Assembly (NCBI RefSeq): GCF_016862115.1
Contig: NZ_BOMI01000108.1
Coordinates: 1 to 64,000, forward strand
Reading direction: 5' to 3'
DNA: 64,000 nucleotides
From: Paractinoplanes deccanensis
GTDB taxonomy: Bacteria > Actinomycetota > Actinomycetes > Mycobacteriales > Micromonosporaceae
Numbering within the stretch: the stretch's first letter is position 1; each line of letters starts with the position of its first letter. Positions 49,189 to 57,149 of the stretch are shown piece by piece. The translations under genes were made by a program, and so were the position numbers. Under the pieces are notes generated by a model. That model was given only the letters and a program-made list of their open reading frames with translations. It did no database searches and was not told the DNA's origin.

Positions 49189-50216
49189 TGCTGCTGCACC
49201 TCCTCATGGGGGCCGCACGTGCGCCGGACCACCACTTCGGTGGCGAGGATCCGGCGGCGCGCGGCCCGGGCGGGCTCGTTGCGCTTCGTCTCGGTGATGC
49301 GCCGGTGCAGCCAGCGGGCGGCGGCCGCGCCGAGCTCACGCATCGGCTGCCGCACCGTGGTCAACCCGGCGAAGCGGGCCGCGAGCAGGTCGTCCCAGCC
49401 GGTCACGGCCAGATCGCCGGGCACCCGCAACCCCGCCGCCTCGGCGGCCAGCAGCACACCGAGCGCGACCTCGTCGTTGGCGCACACCACCGCGTCGGGC
49501 CGCCGGCCCCGCAGCAGCGCACGCGCCGCTTCCTCCCCCGCTTGCAGATCAAGACCCCGGGGCCGTACGAGGTGAAGCTCCGTCCCCGCCTGCCGGGCCA
49601 GGCCCGCGCGCAGCCCCGCGAACCGGCCCGCCACGTCCGGGGACCCCTCCGGGTCACCGAGGAACGTCACGTCGCGGTGCCCGTGCCCGGCCAGATGCGC
49701 GGCCAGGGCCCGCGCCGTGCTCGCGTTGGCGGCGCGCAGCGAGTCCACCCCCGGCACCGGGTCACGGGCGAGCAGCACCACCGGCACCCCGGACGCCGCG
49801 ATCTGCCCGATCACGTCGTCGCCGACGGTGCGGCCCAGCACGGTCAGCCCGTCCACCCGCCCGGCCAAATCCCGCACGGCCGCGGCCGGGTCCCGCCGGC
49901 CGTGGGTGGCGAGGATCAGCACGCTGCTGCCGGTGGCCGCGGCGGCCGCCTCGTACCCGAGGATCACCTCGGCGTAGTAGGGGCCGACCAGATCCGGGAA
50001 GACGATCCCGTTCGCCGCATGCCGGCCCTCGGCCAGCGACCGCGCCGACCCGCTGGGGGTGAACCGCAGCTGCCGGGCGGCGGCGCGCACCCGCTCCCGG
50101 GTCTGCTCGGTGACCAGCTCGGAGTCGCGCAATGCCCGCGACACCGTGGCGATCGAGACACCGGCCAGCTGAGCGACCTGATAGATCGTCGGCTTTGTAA
50201 GCGCTTTCATCGCCAT
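49185..50216 (-). CDS. LacI family transcriptional repressor
   Basis: This 343-residue regulator has the LacI headpiece TIYQVAQLAGVSIATVSRALRDSELVTEQTRERVRAAARQL with HTH and hinge (FTPSGSARSLAEGR). The periplasmic-binding-type ligand domain follows (IVFPDLVGPYYAEVILGYE, VTGWDDLLAARFAGLTTVRQP). It starts the operon with the sugar ABC genes and hydrolases, and a LacI-type operator overlaps its own first codons (50196-50209). Two in-frame ATGs (50216 and 50210) are possible starts. Confidence 0.95.
   Translation of the reverse strand: MAMKALTKPTIYQVAQLAGVSIATVSRALRDSELVTEQTRERVRAAARQLRFTPSGSARSLAEGRHAANGIVFPDLVGPYYAEVILGYEAAAAATGSSVLILATHGRRDPAAAVRDLAGRVDGLTVLGRTVGDDVIGQIAASGVPVVLLARDPVPGVDSLRAANASTARALAAHLAGHGHRDVTFLGDPEGSPDVAGRFAGLRAGLARQAGTELHLVRPRGLDLQAGEEAARALLRGRRPDAVVCANDEVALGVLLAAEAAGLRVPGDLAVTGWDDLLAARFAGLTTVRQPMRELGAAAARWLHRRITETKRNEPARAARRRILATEVVVRRTCGPHEEVQQQ
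50196..50209. promoter_or_regulatory. LacI-family operator inside the lacI 5' coding sequence
   Basis: TGTAAGCGCTTTCA fits the LacI/GalR consensus TGNAANCGNTTNCA at every fixed position. It covers the codons for M-K-A-L-T of the repressor, so binding would block transcription at or just after initiation. Confidence 0.85.
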
Positions 50217-50280
50217 GGCCGGACCGTAACGCCGCCGCAACATCGCGGAAACCCGTGGTCCGCGCGTATTCGTCATCAGC

Positions 50281-50295
50281 GATATGGGTCATATC
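50281..50295. promoter_or_regulatory. Inverted repeat before the GNAT gene
   Basis: GATATG-GGT-CATATC is a perfect inverted repeat 8 bp before the ATG at 50304, in the divergent region with lacI. It is positioned as an operator or as a -10 region overlap. The regulator is unknown. Confidence 0.45.
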
Positions 50296-50303
50296 TTTTG
50301 ACC

Positions 50304-50828
50304 ATGGAACTGCAGGAGTGGGACGAGCGCGGCCTGTGGCTGGAGCGGCAGGCCAACACCGCGGCCATGAAGGAGCACCTCGGCGGCGTCGAACCGCCCG
50401 GCAAGCTCGTCGAGCGGCACGAGAAGTACCTGGCCACCATGCGCGGCGCGGACGGCTGGATGTGGCTGGTCGTGCTGCCCGGCTCGCCCGACCCGGTGGG
50501 CAGCGTCGGCTACTGGCGCCGCGAATGGCGCGGCGAGCCGGTCTACGAGATGGGCTGGAAGATCCTGCCCGCCCATCAGGGGCGCGGCCTGGCGGTGCGG
50601 GCGACGGTGGCCGCGCTGCGGCGGGTGGCCGCGATCGGTGAGAGGCGCTACGTGCACGCCTATCCGTCGGTGGCGAACACCGCGTCCAACGGGGTGTGCC
50701 GGCGATCCGGCTTCCAGCTGCTGGGCGAGACGTCGTTCGAATACCCGCGCGGCCACCTCATCGTGTCGAACGACTGGCGCTACGACCTTTCAGCACCGCT
50801 AAACAATCCGGCAAGGACAAATCAATAG
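50304..50828 (+). CDS. GNAT acetyltransferase, RimJ/RimL-like
   Basis: This 174-residue protein has the Acetyltransf_3 pattern: VGSVGYWRREWRGEPVYEMGWKILPAHQGRGLAVRATVAALRRVA with the acetyl-CoA loop QGRGLA. It then reads HAYPSVANTASNGVCRRSGFQLLGE. RimJ-like GNATs act on protein N-termini or small molecules; the substrate is unknown. It lies 32 bp before the DapA-like gene and may form a unit with it and the following kinase. Confidence 0.88.
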   Translation: MELQEWDERGLWLERQANTAAMKEHLGGVEPPGKLVERHEKYLATMRGADGWMWLVVLPGSPDPVGSVGYWRREWRGEPVYEMGWKILPAHQGRGLAVRATVAALRRVAAIGERRYVHAYPSVANTASNGVCRRSGFQLLGETSFEYPRGHLIVSNDWRYDLSAPLNNPARTNQ

Positions 50829-50860
50829 ACCTTAGGGGTACGGGCTGCGACGGTGACCCG

Positions 50861-51733
50861 ATGACACTCACCGGCCTGTACGTCCCCCTGATCACCCCCT
50901 TCGACGCCGACGGCGCGGTGGCCACCGGCGCGCTGGACACGCTCGCCCGCGACACCCTCGACCACGGCGCCACCGGGCTGGTCGCGCTCGGCACCACCGC
51001 GGAACCGTCGGCCCTGACCGCGGCGGAACGCGCGCTCGTGCTCGACACCGTCGCCGCGGTGTGCGCCTCGCGCGGGGCCCCGATGCTCGCCGGGGCCCAC
51101 GACGCGGCGGCGCTCGGCGCGCTCGCCGCGCAACCGGCGGTCACCGCCGCGCTGACGCTGGTGCCGCCGTTCGTGCGGGCCGGTGAGGACGGCGTGGTGG
51201 CCCACCTGAGCGCCCTCGCCGGCGCGAGCCCGGTACCACTGGTGATCTACCACGTGCCGTACCGCACCGCCCAGCCGCTGCCGGCGGCCGCGCTGCGCCG
51301 CATCGCCGCCATCCCCGGGGTGATCGGCATGAAACTGGCCGCCGGCGGCATCGACGCGGACACCGTCGACCTGCTCGCCGACCCGCCGCCGGACTTCGCG
51401 ATCCTCGGCGGGGACGACCTCTACATCGCGCCGCTGCTGGCGATGGGCGCCCACGGCGGCATCCTCGCCTCGGCCCACATGGCCACCCGCGCCTACGCCG
51501 ACCTGATCACCGCCCGGGGCCCGCTCCCGCTCGGCCGCGGGCTGGCCCGCCTGTCGGCGGCCCTGTTCGCCGAACCCAACCCGGCGGTGATCAAGGGCGT
51601 GCTGCACGCGCACGGCCGCATCCCCACCCCGCACGTACGGCTGCCGCTGCTGCCCGCCACGCCGGCGGCCGTACGCGCCGCCGGCACAGCGGCGGGCCGG
51701 CAGCTCGACGACCGCGCCTACCATGCGGTGTGA
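50861..51733 (+). CDS. DapA/NanA family aldolase-lyase
   Basis: This 290-residue class I aldolase of the DHDPS family forms a Schiff base with pyruvate or a similar keto acid. The active-site loop is GTTAEPSALT (usually GTTGE), the Tyr is in YHVPYRT (Tyr130) and the Schiff-base Lys is Lys158 in GMKLAAGG. Motifs suggest a dihydrodipicolinate synthase-like or sugar-acid aldolase role rather than the main DapA. ATG 50861; it overlaps the phosphotransferase start by 4 nt. Confidence 0.85.
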   Translation: MTLTGLYVPLITPFDADGAVATGALDTLARDTLDHGATGLVALGTTAEPSALTAAERALVLDTVAAVCASRGAPMLAGAHDAAALGALAAQPAVTAALTLVPPFVRAGEDGVVAHLSALAGASPVPLVIYHVPYRTAQPLPAAALRRIAAIPGVIGMKLAAGGIDADTVDLLADPPPDFAILGGDDLYIAPLLAMGAHGGILASAHMATRAYADLITARGPLPLGRGLARLSAALFAEPNPAVIKGVLHAHGRIPTPHVRLPLLPATPAAVRAAGTAAGRQLDDRAYHAV

Positions 51734-52665
51734 CCTTCACACCCCGCGCCGCGTGGGCCGACACGCCGCACCCGGTGCGGGCCGCCGTCGCCGGCGCGCT
51801 CGGCGCCCCGATCACCGCCCACACCGACCTGCACGGCGGCATGTCCCCCGGCCCCGCCGCCGGCCTGCGCCTGGCCGACGGGCGGCAGGTCTTCGTCAAG
51901 GCCGTCTCCGCCGACGTCCGGGCCCACAACCACGCGATGATCCGCCAGGAGTCCACCATCCTGGACGTGCTGCCGCCGTCCGTGCCGGCACCGCGGCGCC
52001 TCGCCACCGTCGAACACGGCCCCTGGATCGCGTTGGCCACCACCTGGGCCGCCGGCGCCACCCCCGGCGCGTGGACCGACACGGCGATCGCCGCCGTCGC
52101 CGTCGCCTGCCGCACCGCGAGCGCCCACCCGGCCCCGCCGGCCCTGCCACCGGCCGCCCAGCGCATCACCGACTTCGACGGCTGGACACGGCTGCTCAAG
52201 ACCGGCACCGCCGACGACTGGGAGACCACCCACGCCGAGCACGCGGCCGGCGTGGTGGCCGGCTGGCAGGACTGGACGGCAGGCAGCGCGCTGGTCCACC
52301 GCGACATCCGCCTCGACAACACCGCCGTCGGCACGTCAGCGGTGCTGCTCGACTGGGCGTACGCGGCCGCCGGCGCCCCCTGGATCGACCTGGCCCAGCT
52401 CGCCGCCGACATCGTCGCCACCGGACACACCCTCGGCCCCGCTGCCGCGACCGACCGCGCGTACCGCCTGCTGCGAACCCTGCCACCGGAGGCGTCCCGT
52501 TTCGTCGTCGGCCTCACCGGCATGTGGAGCATCCGCGCCGCCACCATCCCCGACACCGTCATGCCCGAGATCTCCCAGTGGCGCCGCGCGCGGGCGGCGG
52601 CCCTGCGCCCGCTCGTGTCCCGCCTGATCAGCGACTTGCGCGGCCGGACGCCCGGCGATCCGTGA
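51730..52665 (+). CDS. Phosphotransferase (APH-fold) kinase
   Basis: This 311-residue APH-like kinase has the catalytic loop LVHRDIRLDNTAVG (HxDxxxxN), the metal motif VLLDWAYAAAGAPWIDLAQLAADI and an ATP-site Lys in QVFVKAVSADV. GTG start in GTGA overlapping the DapA-like stop implies the two act together, perhaps phosphorylating a sugar or amino alcohol that the aldolase makes or uses. That link is inference. Confidence 0.85.
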   Translation: MTFTPRAAWADTPHPVRAAVAGALGAPITAHTDLHGGMSPGPAAGLRLADGRQVFVKAVSADVRAHNHAMIRQESTILDVLPPSVPAPRRLATVEHGPWIALATTWAAGATPGAWTDTAIAAVAVACRTASAHPAPPALPPAAQRITDFDGWTRLLKTGTADDWETTHAEHAAGVVAGWQDWTAGSALVHRDIRLDNTAVGTSAVLLDWAYAAAGAPWIDLAQLAADIVATGHTLGPAAATDRAYRLLRTLPPEASRFVVGLTGMWSIRAATIPDTVMPEISQWRRARAAALRPLVSRLISDLRGRTPGDP

Positions 52666-52870
52666 CCCGGGCGATTTCCGCCCTGTCTCGGTCTGCGGCA
52701 ACGCCGACAGCTCGTGGCTCCTGCTGGCCCACGGACCTCCCGGCGCGGTTGCCGCCTTGCCGTCGAATGTCGCGGCATCGGCTCAGGCGGCCCGTGCCGC
52801 CGAAGCGCTGACGCCGTGAGCACCGCCCCACCACCCCGGCCACCGTGCCCCGGCCACCGTGCCCCAACCG
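52666..52870. other. Spacer between converging genes
   Basis: About 205 bp between the phosphotransferase stop and the MerR-PP2C stop. No gene, repeat or clear hairpin is seen. Confidence 0.4.
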
Positions 52871-53905
52871 TCAGCAGACCTCGGCGACCGCCACCGCGAC
52901 GTTGTCCGGCGCGCCCGCCCCATGAGCCAACGCGATCAGCTCCCCGACCGCCTCCCGCGGCCCCGCCGCCGCGCCCAGAGCCGCACCGATGGCGGCCGCC
53001 CCCGCCACCGCCGACAACCCGTCCGAGCACAGCAGATACCGATCACCCGGCACGGCGGTGCGCAACCCCAGGTCCGCCTCTCCCGGCGCGCCCCAGCCGA
53101 CGGCCCGGGCGAGCAGCGCCCGCTGGGGATGCGCGGCGGCCTCCGCCAGGGTGAGCCGGCCCTGGTCGACCTGCGCCCGTACCCACGTGTGGTCCTGGGT
53201 CAGCTGGGTCAGCTCGCCGTCGCGCAGCAGGTAGGCGCGGCTGTCGCCGACGTGCACCAGGGCCAGCTGGGTGCCGCGGCGCAGCAGGGCGGTCAGCGTG
53301 GTCACCGGGCCGGCGTCGAGGGCCCGGATCCGCCGGTCGGCCGCGCGGACGGCGCCCGCCAGCAGGGACAGCGGCTCGGCCCCGGGGGTCTGTTCGACCG
53401 CGCGGACCGCGGCGACGGCGGCCGCGGCGGCCTGTGCACCGCCGGGGCCCCGGGTCCCGTCGGCGACCGCGAGGAGTTGATCGCCGGCGTACGCCACGTC
53501 CTCGTTGGTGTCGCGGCCCCGGCCCGGGTCGAGGCCGCAGGCGTGCCGGAAGACGATGCCGGGGGTGGCCGTGTCCTCGCCGGTCAGGTTCGCCACGAGC
53601 AGGGCGGCACGCCGGGCCCGGGCCGCCGTGTCGGCCGTGACCTCGCGCCAGTAGGCGTCGACCGCTTCGGCGGCGGCCGCCGGGGGGAGGGCGCACACGT
53701 CGGCGATCTCGGTGAGGGGCATGCCGATGCGGCGCAGCTCGGCGATCAGCCGGGCCCGGGCGAGCTGTGCGGGGTCGTAGAAGCGGTAGCCGGACTCCGG
53801 GTCGACCGCGGCGGGGCGCAGCAGGCCCGTCTCGTCGTACAGCCGCAGCGCCTTGGGGGTGAGCCCGGCCTCGCGGGCGAACGCGCCGATCGTCAGCAGG
53901 GACAC
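52871..53905 (-). CDS. MerR-type regulator fused to a PP2C phosphatase
   Basis: This 344-residue protein has an N-terminal MerR helix-turn-helix (residues 1-70, TIGAFAREAGLTPKALRLYDETGLLRPAAVDPESGYRFYD). A C-terminal PP2C Ser/Thr phosphatase domain runs from about 118 to 344. Metal-binding residues appear intact: NED (Asp136), VADGTRG (Asp149-Gly150), LCSDGLSAV and PDNVAV (Asp334). LVHVGDSRAYLLRDGELTQLTQDH matches PP2C motifs. It could dephosphorylate a protein or act as a phosphorylation-responsive regulator. GTG start, 7 bp after the Nudix gene in a four-gene operon. Confidence 0.9.
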   Translation of the reverse strand: MSLLTIGAFAREAGLTPKALRLYDETGLLRPAAVDPESGYRFYDPAQLARARLIAELRRIGMPLTEIADVCALPPAAAAEAVDAYWREVTADTAARARRAALLVANLTGEDTATPGIVFRHACGLDPGRGRDTNEDVAYAGDQLLAVADGTRGPGGAQAAAAAVAAVRAVEQTPGAEPLSLLAGAVRAADRRIRALDAGPVTTLTALLRRGTQLALVHVGDSRAYLLRDGELTQLTQDHTWVRAQVDQGRLTLAEAAAHPQRALLARAVGWGAPGEADLGLRTAVPGDRYLLCSDGLSAVAGAAAIGAALGAAAGPREAVGELIALAHGAGAPDNVAVAVAEVC

Positions 53906-53912
53906 GGGCCGC

Positions 53913-54386
53913 TCACTTGCGCAGCAGGCCGGTCACCGGGATCGGCGGGACGTGACCGGTGCGCGGGCGCTGCCGGTGCAGGGCGAGGCCGACGTCCACC
54001 AGCGCGGCGCGTTCCAAAGACGCCACCTCGGCCAGCGGCACCCAGCGGGCCGTGTCGGTGGAGCCACCCGTCTCGTCGCGCAGGGCGCCGCCGGTCAGCG
54101 TGACCTCGTAGAACACGCCGATCGCGTGCATCGTCAGGCCGGGCGGGTCGCTGTAGTCCATGGTGAACACCCGCGAGTCGACCCCCAGCAGCGCGTCCGC
54201 CCGCGCCCGGTAGCCGGTCTCCTCCTCGACCTCACGGACGACGGCGTCGACCGGGTCCTCGCCCTCCTCGACGCGGCCGCCGGGCAAAGTCCAGTGCCGC
54301 ACGGCGGCGTCCGGGGACACGAAACGCGCCAGCAGCAGACTGCCGTCACGCACGCAGATGCCGTACGAGGCGATGCGCTGCACCAT
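53913..54386 (-). CDS. Nudix hydrolase
   Basis: This 157-residue protein has the Nudix box GGRVEEGEDPVDAVVREVEEETGY (residues about 37-60) with all catalytic glutamates. The opening RIASYGICVRDGSLLLARFV and the GLTMHAIGVFYEVTL strand fit the ADP-ribose/NTP pyrophosphatase-like group. It lies 2 bp after the inositol-monophosphatase-like gene and 7 bp before MerR-PP2C, so all are one transcript. Confidence 0.93.
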   Translation of the reverse strand: MVQRIASYGICVRDGSLLLARFVSPDAAVRHWTLPGGRVEEGEDPVDAVVREVEEETGYRARADALLGVDSRVFTMDYSDPPGLTMHAIGVFYEVTLTGGALRDETGGSTDTARWVPLAEVASLERAALVDVGLALHRQRPRTGHVPPIPVTGLLRK

Positions 54387-54388
54387 CC

Positions 54389-55171
54389 TCAGAGGCCGAT
54401 CATCGCGAGCAACTCGGCGTGGGTCCGCTCGTCGGCCGCGGCCAGCAGACCCTGCGAGCCGGTGTGCAGCGGGCCGCCGTCGAGGGCGGTGACCACACCC
54501 CCGGCGGCCCGGCACAGCGCGACACCGGCGGCGAAATGCACGCTGTCGCGCACCGACCCGTCGGTGACGTACGCGGCGCGCCGCCCCGCCGCCACCCACG
54601 CCACGGCGAGCGTCGTCGACACCACACGCGGGCGGAACCGGGCCCCGAAGCGCCGGTCGGCGAGCAGGTCCACCGCCCGGAAACGGGGATCGTTGAGGAA
54701 CGGCGGATCCAGGTTGACGTCCACCAGAGCCGAGACCGCGGACGGCACCAACCGCTCGTCGCCGCCGTCACGGCGCACCCACGCCGCCTTGCCGTCGGTC
54801 CAGAACACCTCGCGGGTGAACGGGTCGGCGACCGCGGCGGCCGTCACGTCGTCACCGGCGCGCAGGGCCACGTTGACGGCGACCAGCAGGGTCCGGGCGG
54901 CGTAGTTGAGGGTGCCGCACAGCGGGTCGACCAGCCACGTCCGGTCGTGACCGGCCGGGCCGCTGTGGCCGGTCTCCTCGCCGAGCACCGCGTCGCCCGG
55001 GCGGGCCGCGCGCAGCACGCCGGCGATCACCCGCTCGGCCTCCAGGTCGGCGGCGGTCGCGAAGTCGCCCGCGCCCTTGTCCACCCGGTCGAGGGCGGCG
55101 CCGAAACTGTCGCGGACGACAACCGCGCCGGCCTCGGCGGCCGCGATGGCCAGGCCCCCGTCGTCGATCAT
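54389..55171 (-). CDS. Inositol monophosphatase-family protein with altered metal site
   Basis: This 260-residue protein has the IMPase fold: GDFATAADLEAERVIAGVL, GEETG (Glu65/66) and LVDPLCGTLNYA. The hallmark DPxDGT reads DPLCGT, so the second metal Asp is Cys85. The usual WD before AAG reads VH (residues 211-212 in DSVHFAAGVALCRAAGG), losing a third ligand. It may therefore be catalytically weak, use one metal or have another role. It overlaps the kinase gene upstream by 4 nt (ATGA). Confidence 0.88.
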   Translation of the reverse strand: MIDDGGLAIAAAEAGAVVVRDSFGAALDRVDKGAGDFATAADLEAERVIAGVLRAARPGDAVLGEETGHSGPAGHDRTWLVDPLCGTLNYAARTLLVAVNVALRAGDDVTAAAVADPFTREVFWTDGKAAWVRRDGGDERLVPSAVSALVDVNLDPPFLNDPRFRAVDLLADRRFGARFRPRVVSTTLAVAWVAAGRRAAYVTDGSVRDSVHFAAGVALCRAAGGVVTALDGGPLHTGSQGLLAAADERTHAELLAMIGL

Positions 55172-55785
55172 GGATGCACGATAGCCGCCGTCCGCCAGTC
55201 CGACGCATCGACGACCACATCGGCGCGCGAGCGCGGGTCACAGGCGGCGAAATACCGGCGCTGCCCGCCGACGTACCGGGCCTGGCTCGGATGATCCGGG
55301 TCCGGGTGCGAGCCGTCGCGGCGCGCCATCCGCGCGACGGTCACCTCGAACGGCGCGTCCAGCAGCACCGACAGCTCCCACCTGCCGGCGAGCTCGTCAC
55401 GGTGCAGGAACAACCCGTCGACGATCAGCACCGTGCCGCGCGGCGCCACCTCCCAATCAAGATCCAGGACCTGGTCGGTACGGAGATCGTGCGCGGCCCG
55501 CCGGAACCGGCGCGACCCACCGGGGGCAAAAGGATCGAGCACCTCGCGTACGAGGGCCGCATAGTCGTAACTGTCCAGCCAGAACCCCTCCGCCGAGTCA
55601 CGCCCCCGCCGATGCCGCACGGCCGCCGGGTGGTGGAAGTCGTCCACCGACACGTGCACGACCGGACGGCCCCGCGCACGCAGCACCCCGGCGAGCGCGG
55701 CCGCGAACGTCGACTTGCCGACCCCGTCCACACCGTCGACACCGACCCGCACGGCATCCAAGCCGACCGGCACAAGATCGGCCAC
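55168..55785 (-). CDS. Uridine kinase-like P-loop kinase
   Basis: This protein of about 205 residues has a P-loop VGVDGVDGVGKSTFAAAL, the substrate-binding VSVDDFHHPAAVRHRRG, VLIVDGLFLHRDEL (Walker-B-like) and the lid RMARRDGSHPDPDHPSQARYVGGQRRY. These fit the uridine kinase/PRK family of actinobacteria. GTG 55783-55785 is the first reasonable start before the P-loop; the upstream frame overlaps the divergent GNAT gene. It is the first gene of the four-gene phosphate operon. Confidence 0.85.
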   Translation of the reverse strand: MADLVPVGLDAVRVGVDGVDGVGKSTFAAALAGVLRARGRPVVHVSVDDFHHPAAVRHRRGRDSAEGFWLDSYDYAALVREVLDPFAPGGSRRFRRAAHDLRTDQVLDLDWEVAPRGTVLIVDGLFLHRDELAGRWELSVLLDAPFEVTVARMARRDGSHPDPDHPSQARYVGGQRRYFAACDPRSRADVVVDASDWRTAAIVHP

Positions 55786-55827
55786 CTGCTCGAGCAGCCG
55801 CGCGGGCAGGCTGGCGATACTGGCGCC

Positions 55828-56397
55828 GTGGAGATCACCGACTGGGCGCTGCGGCCGGCCGGGCCCGCCGACGTCGAGGCCGTCGCCGAGCTGCGGGCCG
55901 TCGTGCTGCGCCCCGACCTGCAACGGCTCGGCCGCTACGACGAGCACCGCGTCCGCCGGCGCCTCCGGGACTCCTTCTCGCCGCGTCATACCTCCATCAT
56001 CGTGCACGCGGGGGAGCTCGCCGGCAGCATCACCGTCCGCCCGTCCGCGTCCGGGCGGTGGCTCGAGCACTTCTACATCGCGCCCGGGTTGCAGGGGCGC
56101 GGGCTCGGCTCGACCGTGCTGGGCACCGTCCTCGCGGGCGCCGACGCGGACCGGGCCGTCGTCCGGCTCAACGTGCTGCACGGCAGCGCCGCGGTGCGCC
56201 TGTACGAACGGCACGGGTTCACGGTGGAGTCGCAGGACCCGGTGGACGTCTTCATGGTCCGGCATCCCGTCCGTGCTCGTGCTCGTAGGCTGTCCGACCC
56301 CGGGATTCCCGGCGCTGGGATTCCCGACGCCGACGACGTGCAGACCGGACACGACCACCTGGGATGTCCGGCCCTCGGATGTCAGACCTCGGGTTGA
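55828..56397 (+). CDS. GNAT acetyltransferase
   Basis: This 189-residue protein has the GNAT fold: LRPAGPADVEAVAELRAVVLRPDLQRLG at the N-terminus, SGRWLEHFYIAPGLQGRGLGSTVLGTVLAGA with the acetyl-CoA loop QGRGLG, and RLNVLHGSAAVRLYERHGF. The last 35 residues (RRLSDPGIPGAGIPDADDV and on) derive from small DNA repeats and are not part of the domain, suggesting a drifted stop. GTG start; divergent from the uridine kinase operon. Confidence 0.85.
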   Translation: MEITDWALRPAGPADVEAVAELRAVVLRPDLQRLGRYDEHRVRRRLRDSFSPRHTSIIVHAGELAGSITVRPSASGRWLEHFYIAPGLQGRGLGSTVLGTVLAGADADRAVVRLNVLHGSAAVRLYERHGFTVESQDPVDVFMVRHPVRARARRLSDPGIPGAGIPDADDVQTGHDHLGCPALGCQTSG

Positions 56398-56697
56398 CGC
56401 GCCCCGGAGGCGGCGCGCGCTAGCGTTCTCGCACCTGGCCGGCTTCGTTGCCGGCTCTCCCGCTACGAAGCCGGCTGGTCGTGGGCTGGCTGGTCATGGG
56501 CTGGCTGGTCGTGGGGGCCGTCTGGGCGAGAGGAGGCGGTGCGGTGGGCTGAGGCTGCTTTGCTCATCTTGGTTATCGGGCTCGCCCAGCTTTGCATCGG
56601 CTTGGCCCGCGCGCAGCCTTGCTCCGGCGCGGCCACCGGCCGTTCGGCACCGGCCCGGCCCGGTCTTGCTCGGACGCCGGCCCCTCGATGCGGCCGC
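56398..56697. other. Intergenic stretch with short tandem repeats
   Basis: 300 bp between converging genes. It contains three 15-bp units of GGCTGGTCGTGGGCT type at 56473-56517. Just inside the neighbouring gene lies a CGGCCGCTCATCGGCTG repeat (56692-56728). No gene is supported. Confidence 0.6.
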
Positions 56698-57069
56698 TCA
56701 TCGGCTGCGGCCGCTCATCGGCTGCGGCCGCTCGGCGGCCTGCTCGACCTCGGTGCGGACACCCGCCGGCAGCGCCTCGACCATCGCCTGCCGGGTGGCC
56801 TCGCGAGCCTGCCCGAGCGCGTCGTTGAGCAGTCCGGTGAGCAGCCGGTCGAGCTCGTCCGGTTCCGTGCGCAGAGCGTCGGGGTGCAGGTTGAGCTCGA
56901 TCACCCGCGGCCGACCGTCCACAGTCACCGCGGCCAGGCCCCCGGGATCCGCCGCACGAAAGTCGCGCCCCTGCGCCGCGTCGGTGGCGTACCGCAGGCG
57001 TGCGCTGAGATCCCCCAGCTGCTCGGCGACGGACCGCAGCCGCCCGCCGAGCTCATCGAAATCGGACAT
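56698..57069 (-). CDS. YbaB/EbfC family DNA-binding protein
   Basis: This 123-residue protein has the YbaB arrangement: an N-terminal helix (DELGGRLRSVAEQLGDLSARLR), a three-stranded sheet (GLAAVTVDGRPRVIELNLHPDAL) and a C-terminal helix (LDRLLTGLLNDALGQAREATRQAMVEAL). YbaB proteins are nucleoid-associated. Actinobacterial versions like this one often sit with secretion or WXG100 genes, which are not seen here. The ATG start lies 81 bp from the divergent endonuclease VII-like gene. Confidence 0.85.
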   Translation of the reverse strand: MSDFDELGGRLRSVAEQLGDLSARLRYATDAAQGRDFRAADPGGLAAVTVDGRPRVIELNLHPDALRTEPDELDRLLTGLLNDALGQAREATRQAMVEALPAGVRTEVEQAAERPQPMSGRSR

Positions 57070-57149
57070 TGGCCGACTCTAACGATCACCGCCGTGACTC
57101 GGCCGGCGCGGGTGGCGGAACTGTCGTACCCCGGCACTAGCGTTCGGGC

